NCBI GenBank assembly: GCA_025403435.1
Contig: CM046350.1
Location: 14,895,684 to 14,959,683 of the forward strand
DNA: 64,000 nt
Source: Artocarpus heterophyllus
Lineage: Eukaryota > Streptophyta > Magnoliopsida > Rosales > Moraceae
Direction of reading: 5' to 3'
Shown in pieces: positions 1 to 12,832 of this stretch. How positions within the stretch are numbered: position 1 is the first letter of the stretch; each line of letters starts with the position of its first letter. The position numbers were made by a program, and so were the translations under genes. The notes below the pieces were generated by a model. The model was not told the origin of the DNA, made no database searches, and saw only the letters and a list, made by a program, of their open reading frames with translations.

Positions 1-1137
1 TCATAATAGAATTAAGTTTGAACGTTAGGACAGTTATCGGGTGTTTAGAAGGGTGATGAGAATCGTGGTTTCTATCACTTTTTTAGTTATAAATAGTGTA
101 AAGCTTCGCATGCTACAGTAACAATAAAAAAATCACTATAGTGTAAAGTTTTTACATACTATAATAAAAATAGTTTTAACTAATAATTTCTACTACTCTT
201 TTAAGCATCTTATTATTTATATTCACGGATTAAATTAAGATCTTAAGGCTACAATGTATGGTACAATGCACGCCCGCATACGCGTGGTCCAATGGTGTAC
301 ACTAGCAACATACAACACACTTAACAACTTAACAACTTAACTAACTAACTTGTCCACATTTTTTCATCTCCTGTTATCTTCATTTTATATTTATAATGTA
401 AATTTTTTTTTTTTGACTTTTCAACTTCTCAGAAATATTGCAATATCCGAAGGACACCTCTATCTATCCTCAGAAAGCACATTGGATAATTTTTAAGGCT
501 GCGTGCCCTCTTCTTTCCATGGTACAATTTTTTTATTTTTTTTTATTTTTTGAATTTAGTGATGAAGTATTTAAGCTCTTTACTTTTAATGAGATTAAAT
601 GTAGTTTTACTGTTAGATTATTTGTATAACTACTCTCTATCATACAATTAATAATGTATTACAGGTCAAAAAATATATTCTTCCCTCTAGCTAATTTATA
701 TTTTATGTGATACTCTTCAACTCACATGTAAACTACCTACCAAAAATGGACCGCATCTAACTACCAACTTTTTAGCAAATTACGCAATGATGACTACCTA
801 TATACATATATGATAAGATTCCCATTTGCTATAGCCATTTAAACTCAAACAGGGTAATAATAATGTCTATTTCCCTCCATTTTCAAAATCTTCCCACCAG
901 TTAATCTAGACATCCTCCTTTTGAAATACACAAACCTTTAGCGTTATAACAAGATGCTGCACTTGTGCTGGTTAAGTCAAAATACGCGCGTGTATGGCTT
1001 TTGCTGATGCTACACCCGTAAAACATGTGATTTTTTTATAATAAACATATTAATAAATAAATAAACAAGAAAATAAAATGAATCTTTTATTATATTTATG
1101 CATATATTTTGAATACTTAATGAATATCATTAAAATT
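1..1137. other. AT-rich intergenic DNA, no gene seen
   Basis: No open frame here resembles a known protein and no structured RNA was recognised. The stretch is rich in A/T runs. It ends where similarity to the LTR at 14118 begins. Confidence 0.6.
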
Positions 1138-1975
1138 CTATAATTATTTATATCACCTTAAATACTATATAAAAGCATTATATACGAGGAAAATATTTAA
1201 ACATGATAATCAAAATAGTCCGTAATATATAATTAATTATTCAATTAAATTGTGAAATTTTTAATTAATTATTCAATTAAAGTATGAAATTTTTAATTGA
1301 GTATTCCTAGTGCAAGTAATTTTCATTGAGAATAGAATGGTTTTTATCTAAATCATTAATGTAATGAGTCATTAAATGAGTACATTATACATAATGAGAT
1401 TACTTAGGACTGGGACATAACATATATGAATAATTAAATAATTTCCATTAAAGTGTGGCAAGTTACAATTAGACTGACTGATGATCATATATAAAATGAT
1501 CTTAATTCTAAATTATAAGCGGACTTCTATTTATAAAATTATATCTTTTGATTCACTAGGTATGGATTAAAGAATCTAATCATATCCCTTATATTTTGGA
1601 GGCATAATGAAGTAGGTATCCGAGAATGTTGATATTACTAGAGGGAATCCTTTTCTTCTTCAACAAGAAGTACATAAATAATTCTCTTAAATATAGATTC
1701 AAGTTTTGAATAATATTAGCGCTTAAATCCATGATTAAGTTCATGAACTTATTATTCATTAGAGATTCAATGGCACTAAAAAATAAAGATATAATTAGAG
1801 GCGTAAATAGATTTTACCTAATGCCAATTACAAACCATTTATAGAGGATCAATTTATATGCAATGACAATATTAAATGGACAACTCTAAAATGTGAGTAT
1901 TTATATCTATAATTTCAAGAGTACAAGTCCAAGATTTTAATGGAGAAACATTGGAATTAATGAAATAGTAATATA
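1138..1975 (+). repeat. Partial LTR related to the solo LTR at 14118-15908
   Basis: This block can be aligned by eye to about 14118-14930 in the same orientation, from ttctataattatttatatc at the left to the segment before the TA/TG-rich run at about 1975. It corresponds only to the first part of that LTR; the TATA box and R-like part are missing. It stops next to the 3' end of the minus-strand LINE. The two copies are clearly diverged. I infer a truncated older copy of the same LTR family rather than a partner LTR of one element. Confidence 0.6.
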
Positions 1976-2039
1976 TGTATGTATATGTGTATGTGTATAT
2001 ATATTTGAGGAAGAGATTTGCAAATAATACTAATCAGCC

Positions 2040-2303
2040 AAGATAGCATGATTCACAAAACGGGCAAAAAAGTCTACCCTAAAAACATCAACATCATACT
2101 TAAAAGCGTAAGTAGTTAGAAGGTGAGCAACAACATTCCCTTATTTGGGAACATGGTTACAAATCATTCCACCAACAGTAAGAGACATAAGTCTTTGAAT
2201 ATCAACACTCACTAGACCGACATGTTCAAGAGATGGAAAAGAATTAACAACACTCATCACATTGGCATCAGATTTGATGTTTGAGAACTTCAAGCCATAC
2301 ACA
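2040..2303 (-). pseudogene. L1-like LINE ORF2, C-terminal end of RNase H domain (fragment)
   Basis: Read on the minus strand, this continues the RNase H reading from 3129-3314 after removal of an insert. It shows LKFSNIKSDANVM and then GNVVAHLLTTYA, the pattern of plant LINE-type RNase H C-termini (a serine-aspartate pair followed by N-x-V-A-H). It ends at a stop near 2040 with no clear poly(A) tail. At least one internal stop is present, so it is decayed. It is the last coding piece of the LINE whose endonuclease part lies near 14100. Confidence 0.65.
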
Positions 2304-3128
2304 GTAGCTAGGGCCGGCATTTTGTGTCAACAGGTTGGGTTTGTGTTGGGTTGAGTCCTTATTTAAAGGGCCAACATGCCAACCGAAACACAACCTATGT
2401 TGGCGGTTTAACATGACACGATCCATGCAACCCACCTTTATGAAATTTGAACATCTAATCAAAAAGTTCTTTGGCATAAATAAATAGGAAAAAAAATTAC
2501 ATAAAAATTGATCTACCGTTCTAATAGCCAAAATGATGGCACTGGCAGCATAGAAGGAGTAGACGACTGGGGGAGGCGAAGAGGAGAACATGGTAGAGCA
2601 ATCACCAGAGATGGAGAAGAAGCAAAAGTAGACAACGAAGAAGGAGCTAAGGACAAGGTCGATCTTACGGATGCCAAAGAGATACCAAAGAGGACGTTAG
2701 GGAGGAGTAGCAGAAAAATAAAAGTGCTGAAGATGAAAAGAGAGCTGAAGATGAATGGCAGCAGAAAAATAGATGAGCTTCTAAGAGTCTTTTTGCTTTT
2801 ATGTGGGAGTACTTTTAGCTAGGTTTTATTAGGTATTCATATTGGGCTTCAATTACCTTTTGAAATAAAAGCTTAGGCTAGGCCTTTTCTCTTGAGCTTT
2901 TCTTGAAAAAAGATGAAATATAAGCAATTTGATTTACAATAAAGAGGTACAGTCGGTTGAAATTAGGTTGGCGGCTTGGACATGAACACGACCTCAAATT
3001 TTTTCGTGTCAAACAGGTTTGACCCAATTTTAACATGCACCTAATTTCATCAACCCTAACCCACACTTTTTTGTAGGGAGCTCGTATCGTGTTGTCGTGT
3101 CGTGACCTAATTTGTTGGCCCTAACTAC
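2304..3128. mobile_element. Small TIR DNA element nested in the LINE
   Basis: The left end gtagctagggccggca (2304-2319) and the inverse of the right end (3113-3128), gtagttagggccaaca, match at 14 of 16 positions. The insert separates two halves of one LINE RNase H domain. The interior holds short motifs such as gtgtcgtgtcgtgacc and caacccacc near both ends. I did not find a convincing target duplication, so the exact ends and the superfamily (hAT-like is possible) stay open. A 104-codon plus-strand frame at 2508-2822 is highly charged and has no recognisable domain; I do not call it a gene. Confidence 0.55.
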
Positions 3129-5499
3129 AACAAACCCTAACTCTTCCCTAACAACAACACATTTAGCAATGTGAAGAGAAAAGGAGCCTTTCACACATTT
3201 AGCCAAACAAGCCAAGATCTTTCCTTTGTCATTACGCATTATAGCTTCCACACGCAAGAAAAAATTACCACTTCTCAATAAAACATCAACATTGAGCTTG
3301 AGCTTGCCCAACAAAGGAGGGCGCCATTTTAGCTTCTCTATTTGCAGAAACTCCTGAATTTTTTATCCTTACCTGGTGACAATAGTGGAAGTTTCCCAAT
3401 ATCCTCCCTACCACATTGAAAAGGCCCTTGACATTTTTTTCACTTAGCCTTGAATACTATTAAGCTATGGGACCAGCAAATGCTCCAAGCAACCAATAGC
3501 AAAAGCTTCCAAATCTTTTCTCTTGAGATGCTTAGTAGCAAACATACATACACCATGCAAAGAAAAGGCCCTAATGTTCTTCAATGTTTCCCAAACTAAG
3601 GACCAGTCCCACACCTCTTGAGCAAATCTACAGCTCCACAAAGCATGGCAAACCGATTTATCCTCCTCCATGCAACAAGAGCAAGTAGACCTATATTTCA
3701 CACCTTTCCAAACTAGTTTGGTCAAACGAGGGAGCACTTCATGAAAAGCCCACCAAAGGAAAATTTTGACCCTGTCGAATGTTAAGTTTCCACAACTGGT
3801 CCCACCATTGCACGTCCCACCATAACCTCGAGGAACCCTCAAATTTTGATAAATGTGATTAATGAAACCTCAAATCTAGTTTGGTCGAATGTTAGCTTTA
3901 TAAATGTGATTGACTAAAGAGTCCAAATTTTGAACAAGTCTCCATCCGTGTTTGACAAGTAGAACTTGGTTAAAAAGCTTGATATCTCAAAAATCCAAAC
4001 CTCTGAAATTTTTTGGTTTACACATTTGTTCCCACCATATCTAGTGACATCTCCAATTCTCATTTGAACCCCCACCAAAGCCATGCACATACTGCTTGGA
4101 GATCGTAGCACAAACTGGCGAGGAGCCTGAACACAGTCATAGACTATGTCGTTGTTGCTTACGCTACAACCTTTATTAAAATTTCTAGTCCTCCTGCAGA
4201 GAAAACACCCCGCCTCCACATATGAATCTTCTTAGTAACTCAAACCTTAATCCCATTAAAAGTGCTTCTTTTATTTTTTTTGCAATAAAGGAAGGTAAGC
4301 TCAGATACTTGCCATGGTGTTAAACATTGTCACCTAGTCCCAACCGTTTCTCCTCCAACATTAGGGCTAAAAGTAATTAATGAATTTAAGCAATTCATGG
4401 CTTGCCCCAACGCTCTCCCGTAGTGTTCTAACACTCGACTAATGGCTTTATAGTCCAATGTTGAAGCCTGACCAAAGACTATAGAATCATCAGCACACAA
4501 TAAATGGTGCATGCTAAGAGCTCTACAGCAACAAAAGTTCCCTTTAAATTCTTCTCTTCAAATTAAGGCCATAAACCCCTCAACACAAAGCAAAAATAAG
4601 TAGGGGAAAAAGGGAAACCCTTGACGTAATCATCTAGTCAGTACTACCTCTCCAACAACACCAATATTTATAACAAAAGAAAAACTCACTATAGATATAC
4701 AACCCATCATTATATGGATACATTTCCTACCAAAGTTTAGCCGCAACATCATTGCCTCAAGAAAAACTACTTGATCCTGTCATAGACCTTACTCATATCC
4801 TGCTTTAAGTCCATTAGACCACCCTTGCCTCCAGTCTTCCTTCTAATGGTGTGCAATACTACAAATGCCGCCAAGACATTGCTAGTGATTATACTTCCTA
4901 GGACAAAAGCACTATGTTCCACAAAAATTTATGAAGGAAGCATACACTTTAACTAATTTGTTAGTGTTTATGTAATGATTTTGTAGGCGATGTTGCACAA
5001 GCTGAATGGTCTATAATCCTACACTTTTTTATATCATTATTCTTTAGATAAGAACTATATTAGTATTATTGGGAGCTCAGACTGAATATGACCCATTAAG
5101 GACTCTTTAACACAACATCAGTCACTTAAGGTCCTACTAAATCCCAATTCTTCTAGAAGGAAACTGCATGAAATCCATTCAAGCCTGATGCTTTGTTAGG
5201 GCCCATGCTAAATAAAGTAGCCTTTTCCTCATCTACCATAAAAGGAGAATCTAACCAATCTCATATTTCTATAGAAAGCCATAGTTCCCTAGATTCGTAA
5301 CCGCATCCATATCAGCATGCGAAGGATATGAAGTAATGAAAAAGTCTCACAAATAATGCTCAACCTTGGCTCAAAGTCTCCTTCCTCCTAAGCGAAGCTC
5401 ATTGTGAATCCTCCATCTTGGTGATCCTATTCCTTTTCCTCCTCTTAATGGCTTTAGAGTGGAAAAATTTGTTGTTACAGTCTCCTCCTCTAAGCATTC
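3129..5499 (-). pseudogene. L1-like LINE ORF2, RT to RNase H segment (decayed)
   Basis: On the minus strand the order is as follows. A pre-RT segment at about 5590-5371 contains NKFFHSKAIKRRKRNRI, typical of plant LINEs just upstream of RT. An RT segment at 4512-4330 contains HLLCADDSIVFGQA, the F/Y-A-D-D catalytic box with C in place of F. A zf-RVT zinc-binding segment at 3842-3465 contains FLWWAFHEVLP and CHALWSC. The start of the RNase H domain at 3314-3129 reads GKLKLNVDVLLRSG. Stops and frameshifts break it throughout. It belongs to one LINE with 13385-14117, split by the gypsy element at 5500. Confidence 0.8.
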
Positions 5500-6956
5500 T
5501 GTAGCCCCCCTTACGAACGCCATAGAAGATGTTGCTTTTACCTTTAAACTTAACAATTACCAATAAGAATTTTGAAACAATCAACAACACTCAAAGAAAT
5601 ATCCCAAGAAACACATCCATTTATTTTTTAAAAAAATCTACTTATCAGATTTAACGTTTCCTTCTTGATTAGCTTGATGAAACATCTAAGGCATTCGGCT
5701 AACCAATTACCTGCAAAAAACTTTGTTCATAAAAACACATAAACAAATATTTAGCAAATACAAAGTCACATATAATGCAAGCATTTTAATTTCAAATCAA
5801 ATAACTAATTAAGACTAGCTATGAAGAAATGAATTATATAGCGTATTCTTTAATATATCACCTAAGAAACAAAAAAAAAATCTAAAATACAAATTACATT
5901 CAACAAATATGAAGACTTGCACACAAAATCTCTAAAAAGAATTCCCGCTACTTTAGCTTGAAAGAAAATAAGAGTGATAAATTCTTAGAGAGAGAAAATC
6001 TTGAAGAAAACAAAATTCCAAACTAATGGCATGTAAGGTTTAGGGAAGAAAAGAGAGCATAAAAGCATGGAGGAACATGAGAAAAGATGGAGGCAAGAAA
6101 AAAAGAAAGGAATAATATGTGTGCTTGAAGCCACATATTTATAGGAAAAAGTAACCCTACTCCTAGTCTAATTAGGTTTCCCCTTTTTTTTAATAAATGT
6201 AATCCTAATCTAATTAGGTGTCCCCTCTTTTTAAATGAGTGTAATTCTAATCTAATTAGTTTTCTTTTTTTTCTTTTCTTTTTTTCCTTCTTTTTTCTTT
6301 TTCTTTTTCTTTTTTCCATTTTTTTCTTTTTTCTTTTCCTTCATGGCTAATGTTGTTTCTTCTTTACGTTTCCTTGAATGTTCTTAAATATATATAATAT
6401 AATATAATTATAACGTGAATGTTGTGCGGTTAATATTGTAAAGGTTTATGTATAAAATAATATAATATAATATAATGTAATTTAATTTAATTATAATACA
6501 TAGTTATTTATATACAACAATAATATTGCTCCCATGACCCAAAAAAAATATTAATTTACACTTTATATTATCTAATTTTTTAATGCCATAATAAAAAATT
6601 AAAAAATGCTGCATATGTAATTATCATGCATCATTAATATTATAAAAATAAGAAGATATGCAACAAAATTCATGTCACCATCAAGAATATAACTTTAGAA
6701 CATACATAACTCTAGAGTATTATAAAGATTATAAATTTAGAGTAAGTTGAAACTCTTAAAAAAATAATTACTTTATGCTTATCATCATTTTTGACATGAA
6801 CATCCTGAATACATCGATTCCTCATGGCTGTCGCCTATAAAATTATTTATCAAAAAGTTAATTTACCTAACATAAATAATAATAGCACTTAAAATTTCAC
6901 ATTCTAACGTTAAATTAACATAAGTGTCTCTAGAAAAAAGAATGACGGGTGTTACA
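5500..6956 (-). repeat. 3' LTR of the Tekay-like gypsy element
   Basis: It runs from tgtagcccccctta to ggtgttaca on the plus strand and matches the right copy along its length. A TATA-like box (TATAAATA, read on minus) lies at 6137-6144. Directly upstream of it in element sense sit three palindromic units of CCTAATCTAATTAGG type, starting at 6162, 6204 and 6246. The T-rich run at 6262-6340 is low complexity. Confidence 0.9.
6162..6260 (-). repeat. Palindromic units phased at 42 bp, upstream of the LTR TATA box
   Basis: Three 15-mers with arms CCTAAT/ATTAGG (variants cctagtctaattagg, cctaatctaattagg, tctaatctaattagt) start at 6162, 6204 and 6246, which is 42 bp each time. The right LTR has the same units at 12608, 12649 and 12692. 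In element sense they lie just upstream of TATAAATA. Confidence 0.6.
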
Positions 6957-6969
6957 ACTCTCCTCACCT
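6957..6969 (-). other. Polypurine tract of the gypsy element
   Basis: Read on minus, the bases just before TGTAACACC are ggtgaggagagt, a purine-rich stretch directly abutting the 3' LTR as expected for plus-strand priming. Confidence 0.6.
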
Positions 6970-7897
6970 TATAAGAGTTTCATCCTTGAAACCCAAAATA
7001 ATTGTGGATACTTAGCCTTCATACCATCCTCGCGTTCCCATGCAGCTTCTTCTATTTGGTGATTTCGCCATATAACTTTGACCAAAGGAATTTCTTTATT
7101 CCATAAGGTTTTAGTTTTTCGATCTAAAACCTCGACCAGCTTCTCTTTATAGCTGAGGCCTTCTTGTATCTCAATCACCTGTGGTTTGATCACGTGCGCA
7201 GGGTCTAGGAAATACTTTTTAAGCATGGAGTCATGGAACACATAGTGGATAGATGACATCTCCGATAGCAAACACATCTAATAAGCGACCTTGCCTATTC
7301 GCTTCACAATTTCATAAGGTCCAATGAACCTCGGGGTTAGCTTGCCTTTCTTTTTGAACCTCATGACTCCCTAGATCGGTGCAACTTTTAGGCACATAGA
7401 ATCGCCTATAGTGAATTCTAAGGGCCTTTTCCTTTTGTCGGCATAGCTCTTCTGTCGACTTTGAGTAATCTCAATTCTTTTACATATCAACTTTACCATT
7501 TCAGACATCTTGTTACAAAATCTATCTTTTCTCTATCATCACCTTCCATCATCTTCTTTTCTCCAGCTTCATGCCAACATATAGGCAATCTACACTTCCG
7601 CCCATATAGAGCCTCATAAGATGCCATTCCACTTGTCGCCTGGTAGTTGTTGTTATAAGCAAATTCTACTAATGGTAACATCTTACACTAGATTGTCTTG
7701 TAGTCTAGGGTATAGGCATGAAACATATCCTCTAAAATCAAATACGTTCTCTCCATTTGGCCATCAGTCTGTGGGTGAAAAGCTATACTAAAGTGCAACT
7801 TAGTACCCATCGTGGTCTGTATGCTTTTCCAAAAATTAGAAGTGAACTTGCCATCACGATCAAAGATGATAGACTTAAGAATTCCATGAAGCCTCAC
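6969..7897 (-). pseudogene. Gypsy integrase (core and C-terminal part), broken
   Basis: Integrase joins retroelement cDNA to host DNA. At 7897-7688 the core shows IFDRDGKFTSNFW and HPQTDGQMERT, carrying the second aspartate and the glutamate of the D,D,E triad. At 7681-7493 the reading is LPLVEFAYNNNYQATSGMA followed by ALYGRKCRLP. At 7277-6969 comes the C-terminal tail HYVFHDSMLKKYFLDPAHV, then VKVIWRNHQIEEAAWERED, typical of the chromodomain-like end of Tekay elements. The three parts lie in different frames with stops between them. Confidence 0.85.
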
Positions 7898-10037
7898 TAT
7901 CTCCTTGACATAAAGCTCCGCTAATCACTCTATAGAGTAGCTAATCTTAATGGGGATGAAGTGTGCCGTCTTCATTAATTTGTCAAGAACAACCCAAATG
8001 GCATCATATCCATTCGTAGTTCTTGGCAAACCTATGATGAAATCCATTGTAATCTCCCCCCACTTCCACTTAAGTATCTGAATTGACTACAAATCACCAC
8101 CAGGCCTTTGGTGTTTAGCTTTAACTTGCTGACAAGTCAAACATTTCTCTACATACTTAGCAGTATCATGCTTCATTTTGAACCACCAAAAGCAGTCTCT
8201 TAAATCATTCTACATCTTTGTTGCACCTAGATGGATTGAATAAGAAGTATTATGAATTTCTGCTAAGATCTTTTCCTTTAAACCATCAACATTGAAAATA
8301 CATAAATGGTTCTTAAGACATAGAGTTCCATCATCAGCAACTCGAAATTCCTTGCATCTTCCTTCCTTGATTTCTTACTTGATCCTTGCTAGACTTGCAT
8401 CTTTGTCTTGTTTACCTCGAATCTCTTCAGACAATGATGGAGCAAGAGTCAATGCTGAAAGCTGTCCCAATATAAATTCCAAACCAAAGTCTAGAATTTC
8501 TTTCCTTAAAGGCGGGTACATCGCTTGCAATGACATCAATGTTACAATAGTTTTCCTATTCATATGGTAAAGGGTTTCGTAATCATAATTCGTTACTAGC
8601 TCTAATTATCTCCGCTACCTCATGTTTAGGTCTTGCAGAGTGAAAAAGTACTTCAAACTTTGATGGTCTATGTAGATCTTACATTAAACTCCATACAAGT
8701 AATGTCTCCAAATCTTCAACAAAAAAAGTACAACCGCCAATTTGAGGTCATGAATAGGGTAATTCTTCTTATAATCCTTCAGCTGTCTCAAGGCATAAGC
8801 AATCACCCTATCATTCTACATCAACACTACACCTAGGCCCATTTTAGAAGCATCACTATAAATAACAAATCCTTCATTCCTTTTTGGAATAGGCAAAACT
8901 AGAGTCATAGTCAACCTTTTCTTTAATTCCTGGAAGCTCTTCTCGCACTCATCGGTTATTCAAACTTCTTCCCCATGCAAGTTAGATTCGTGAGAGGCAA
9001 CGCTATCTTGGAGAAATCCTCCACAAACTTTTAATAATAACTAGCTAATCCCAAGAAGCTTCTTATCTCACTTGCATTCTTAAGTTACTTCCAGTTAAGA
9101 ATAGCCTCAACCTTAGTAGGATCCACCATTGTTCCATCCTTTGATACGACATGTCCCAAGAAAGATACACAGTCGAGCTAGAACTCACACTTAGAGAACT
9201 TTGTGTATAACTTATGTCTCTTCAAAGTCTTTAGCACAATCCTCAGGTGCTCAGCATGCTCTTCCCAACTCTTTGAATAAACAAGAAGATCATCAATAAA
9301 CACTATGAAAAATTTATCAAGGTAATCCTTGGACACCCGCTTCATTAGGTCTCTAAAGGCTGCAGGTACATTCGTTAAACCAAAAGGTGTAACCATAAAT
9401 TTATAGTGACCATACCTTAATCAAAAGGCTATCTTAGGAATTTCTCTTTCTTTTATCTTCAATTGATGATATCCCAACCACAAATCTATTTTCGAAAACC
9501 CAAACACACTGTTAAGCTGATCGAACAAATCATCAATTTGGGGCAATGAGTACTTGCTCTTGATTATCACCTTGTTCAGTTCTTAATAGTTGATGCAAAG
9601 TCTCATGGAGCTATCCTTCTTCTTACAAACAAAACTGGTGCTCCCCATGGTGAGTGACTAGGTCAGATGAAACCCTTATTGAAAAGTTCCTTTAATTAGG
9701 AGTGTAACTCTTTCGATTCGGCTAGTGCTATTCTATACGGTACCTTGGAGATCAGATCAATGCCTAGAGTGAGCTCGATCTCAAATTCGGCTTCTCTATT
9801 TGGAGCTAAGTTTGGCAAGTCTTTCGGAAATACCTCTGGAAATTCTCAAACCACTATAACATCTTTAATCTTTATCTTTTCTTCTTGACTTTTATCTATG
9901 ATGTTTGCCAAATAGCCCATACAGCCACTTTCTAACAACTTTCTTACCTTTAAAGCTGACAGAAACATGTTTAGCTCCTTTCTTGACTCACCCACGTACA
10001 TGAATCTTTCTTCACCTTCTGGATGGAAAATCACTTT
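7898..10037 (-). pseudogene. Gypsy reverse transcriptase, RNase H and integrase N-terminus, broken
   Basis: The clearest piece is 9396-9178, with the RT motifs [15 protein letters not shown] and [15 protein letters not shown] (the D-D of the catalytic Y/F-x-D-D box). The rest of RT and RNase H can be followed only in short frames split by stops. The last stretch before 7897 contains the zinc-binding part of integrase in degraded form. Confidence 0.75.
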
Positions 10038-10235
10038 TCATCTTCGGCACTTGATAGAAGCATTATACTTACTTAGAAAATCCATCTTGAGAATCATATC
10101 ATAGTCACACATATCGATTATAATAAGATCGACAAAAAGTTCTCTTCCAAAAATCCATAATGGAACTGTACGCAAATAATGCATAGACATCGTCACTTCT
10201 TTGGAGGGTAGTGTTATAATGAACCCCTGTCTCAT
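10038..10235 (-). pseudogene. Gypsy aspartic protease C-terminal part, broken
   Basis: The minus-strand frame shows LIIIDMCDYDMILKMDFLSK, matching the D-x-I-L-G-M-D-W-L region of Tekay-type retropepsins, with K in place of G and F in place of W. The catalytic D-T/S-G part further upstream (about 10300) is degraded. Confidence 0.75.
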
Positions 10236-10496
10236 AGGTTCCTAATGTTCTCCTAACTTTTTAGCAAAAGAAAAGGATACAAATGAATGCGTAGCACCCG
10301 TATCAAAAAGAGCATGTACATTAAAAGAAAGGCTTCAGATCTAACCTATGACAACATTGGAGGTTTCGGCCGCCGCTTGTTCTTTCATCATTACATAAAT
10401 GTGAGCATTGGTAGGTGAAGTTTCTAGTCTTCCTTGGCTTATAAGTGGTCCCTCCAAGGTAGCTTGCATATGGTGGAGTTCAGCATAAGGGGCTCT

Positions 10497-11592
10497 TTAC
10501 TGACCTTGAGCATTGAACTGGGTAGGGCAGTTCTTGGAAAAGTAACCCTTGTATCCACAAATAAAACATTGGTTTGCTCCAGGATAGCAGTCACCTGGAT
10601 GCTTCTTTCCACATTTGGAACATGGTTGCATCTGCTTGTTGTTGTTGTTGTTATACTGGCCACTACCATAATTCTTGTTGCTTTGACCCTGTTGATTCTG
10701 GAAATTGCCTTTTCTTTTATTGCTCATCTTGTTCTGGTTGTTGTTGTTACTGCCCTAAGGTCAATTTTGAGTGTTCGAATTATTTGTAGGATGACTTTGT
10801 TGCGGCTAGTTTCTCTTTAACTTTGGTAGGTGGAATTCAGCTTGTTATACCTTTAAAACAACTTGTTCATGATTTCTAGGTGGACTTGCCCCATCAACAA
10901 TTGTTGCAATTTCAAGTCTGAGGGCTCTGATCAACCTACTGACCCTCTCACCATTGTCACTGACTATTCCTAGGCAAAGGCATGCCAACTGATCAAACTT
11001 AGCAACCATATCAATAACTGACATATCTCCTTGATGAAGGTTCTCGAACTCATCATAATCTTTCTGGGTGATGTTCATATCAAAAAACTTTACAATAAAT
11101 TCACGAACAAAATCTACCCATTTTATCTCATCTACATTTCTACTCTGCTCAATTCCACCAGATACTAGCTTCCATTATTAGGTAGTATAAGGCATAAAGG
11201 ACCTTCTCATTCTCAGTAAAATCCATAAACTTTAGAGTGGCCTCGATCATCTTCAACCATCCTTGAGCAACAAAGGGATCCTTGGAACCTTCAAAATTAG
11301 CAGGCTTAACATGCTTCCACCTAACCAATAAGGGTTCTTGATATGTAAGTCTCGCTTTTGGTGCAGGGGTTGGGGCTACCTCTCTTTGCTATTGTGGAGG
11401 AGGTGGCATGTTTTCACCTTTTCATTCACCTCCATGACCATTAGTTTGAAGCTCCCTGTACTCCCTTCTTTGATCTTGAAGCTGTCTTTGAAGGTTAGCA
11501 ATCATTATCATCAGACTAGCATCAACTGGGTTGCCAGTTCTGGCAGTAGCTTGAGCACAAGTTTAAGTCCTTCTATGGTTTTTCATCTTTGA
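10497..11592 (-). pseudogene. Gypsy Gag with zinc knuckle, broken
   Basis: At 11078-10845 the frame carries a retrotransposon Gag core (TQKDYDEFENLHQGDMSV, then ALRLEIATIV). At 10727-10497 there is an asparagine-rich linker followed by CSKCGKKHPGDC and a CCHC-type knuckle CFICGYKGYFSKNC, where H is replaced by Y. The N-terminal part near 11592-11080 is split by stops. The tandem gttgtt repeats at about 10640 and 10740 encode the asparagine runs. Confidence 0.8.
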
Positions 11593-11802
11593 TTTCCTAG
11601 AAGAATTATAAGCTTAGGAATGGACTTTCAATTTTAGGAATGAGACAGGATTTCACTACTAAGGTTATGCACTAAGGCATTCACACCATATATCTGAAAC
11701 TTACACTTATCATGAAACTTACATCAACATCAATATAGCTAAAACATACTTACGTGGAGGACTTGAACTAACATGTGGCGATGCGTATTGAACGTGGAAA
11801 CC

Positions 11803-11814
11803 GCTCTAATACTA
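11803..11814 (-). other. Primer-binding site, initiator-Met tRNA type
   Basis: On minus the sequence is TAGTATTAGAGC, ten of twelve matches to TGGTATCAGAGC, the usual plant complement to the 3' end of initiator-Met tRNA. It lies four bases downstream of the 5' LTR end. Confidence 0.7.
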
Positions 11815-11818
11815 TATT

Positions 11819-12793
11819 TGTAATGCCTCCCTTACGAGCGCCACAAGAGACATTGCTTTTACTATTAAACTTAACAATTACCGATAAGAAGTGTGAAACA
11901 ATCAACAACACTCAGAGAAATATCCTAGGAAACACATCCATTTATTTTTTTAAAAAAAAAACTACTTATCAGATTTAAGTTTTACTGTTAAACTTAACAA
12001 TTACCGATAAGAAATATGAAACAATCAACAACACTTAGAGAAATATCCTAGGAAACACATCCTTTTTTTTTAAAAAAAAAACTATTTATTAGATTTAACT
12101 TTTCCTCCTCGGTTAGCCCGACAAAACATATATGGCATTCAACTAACCGATTACCTACAGAAAACTTAGTTTACAAAAACACATAAACAAGTATTTAGCA
12201 AATACAAAGTCATATATATAATGCAAGCACTCTTAATTTCTAACCAAACAACTAATTAAGACTAGTTATAATGAAATGAATTATATAGTGTATTCTTTAA
12301 TAAATCACCTAAGAAACAAAAAAAAATCTAAAATATGAATTACATTCAACAAATACGAAGACTTGCACACAAAATCTCTAAAAAGATTTCCTTCTATTTT
12401 TGCTTGAAAGAAAATAACAGCAATGAATTCTTTGAGAGAGAAAATCTTGAAGAAAACAAAATTCCAAACTAATCGCATGTAAGGTTTAGGGAAGAAAAGA
12501 AAGCATAAAGGCATGGAGGAATATGAGAAAAGATGGAGGCAAGAAAAAGGGATATGAATAATATGTGTACTTGAAGCCACGTATTTATAGGCAAAAGTAA
12601 CCCTAGTCCTAGTCTAAGTAGTTTTCTCATTTTTTTAATAAGTGTAATCCTAATCTAATTAGGTTTCCCCTTTTTTTAAAATGAGTATTATCCTAATCTA
12701 ATTAGGTTTCCTTTTTTTTTCTTCCTTTTTTTTTCTTTTTTCTTTTCCTTCACAGCTAATGTCGTTTTCTTCTTTATGTTTCCTTAAATGTTC

Positions 12794-12832
<39 letters not shown>

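Noticed and set aside
2508..2822. 104-codon charged plus-strand frame
   Set aside because: It lies inside a small TIR element, has no recognisable domain and is of low complexity.
2302..3130. 8-bp target duplication typical of hAT elements
   Set aside because: The bases flanking the TIRs do not match as direct repeats in any register I tried, so the superfamily is left open.
10434..10820. 128-codon plus-strand hydrophobic frame
   Set aside because: It is the antisense of gypsy gag; its valine- and leucine-rich run is the reverse of asparagine codons.
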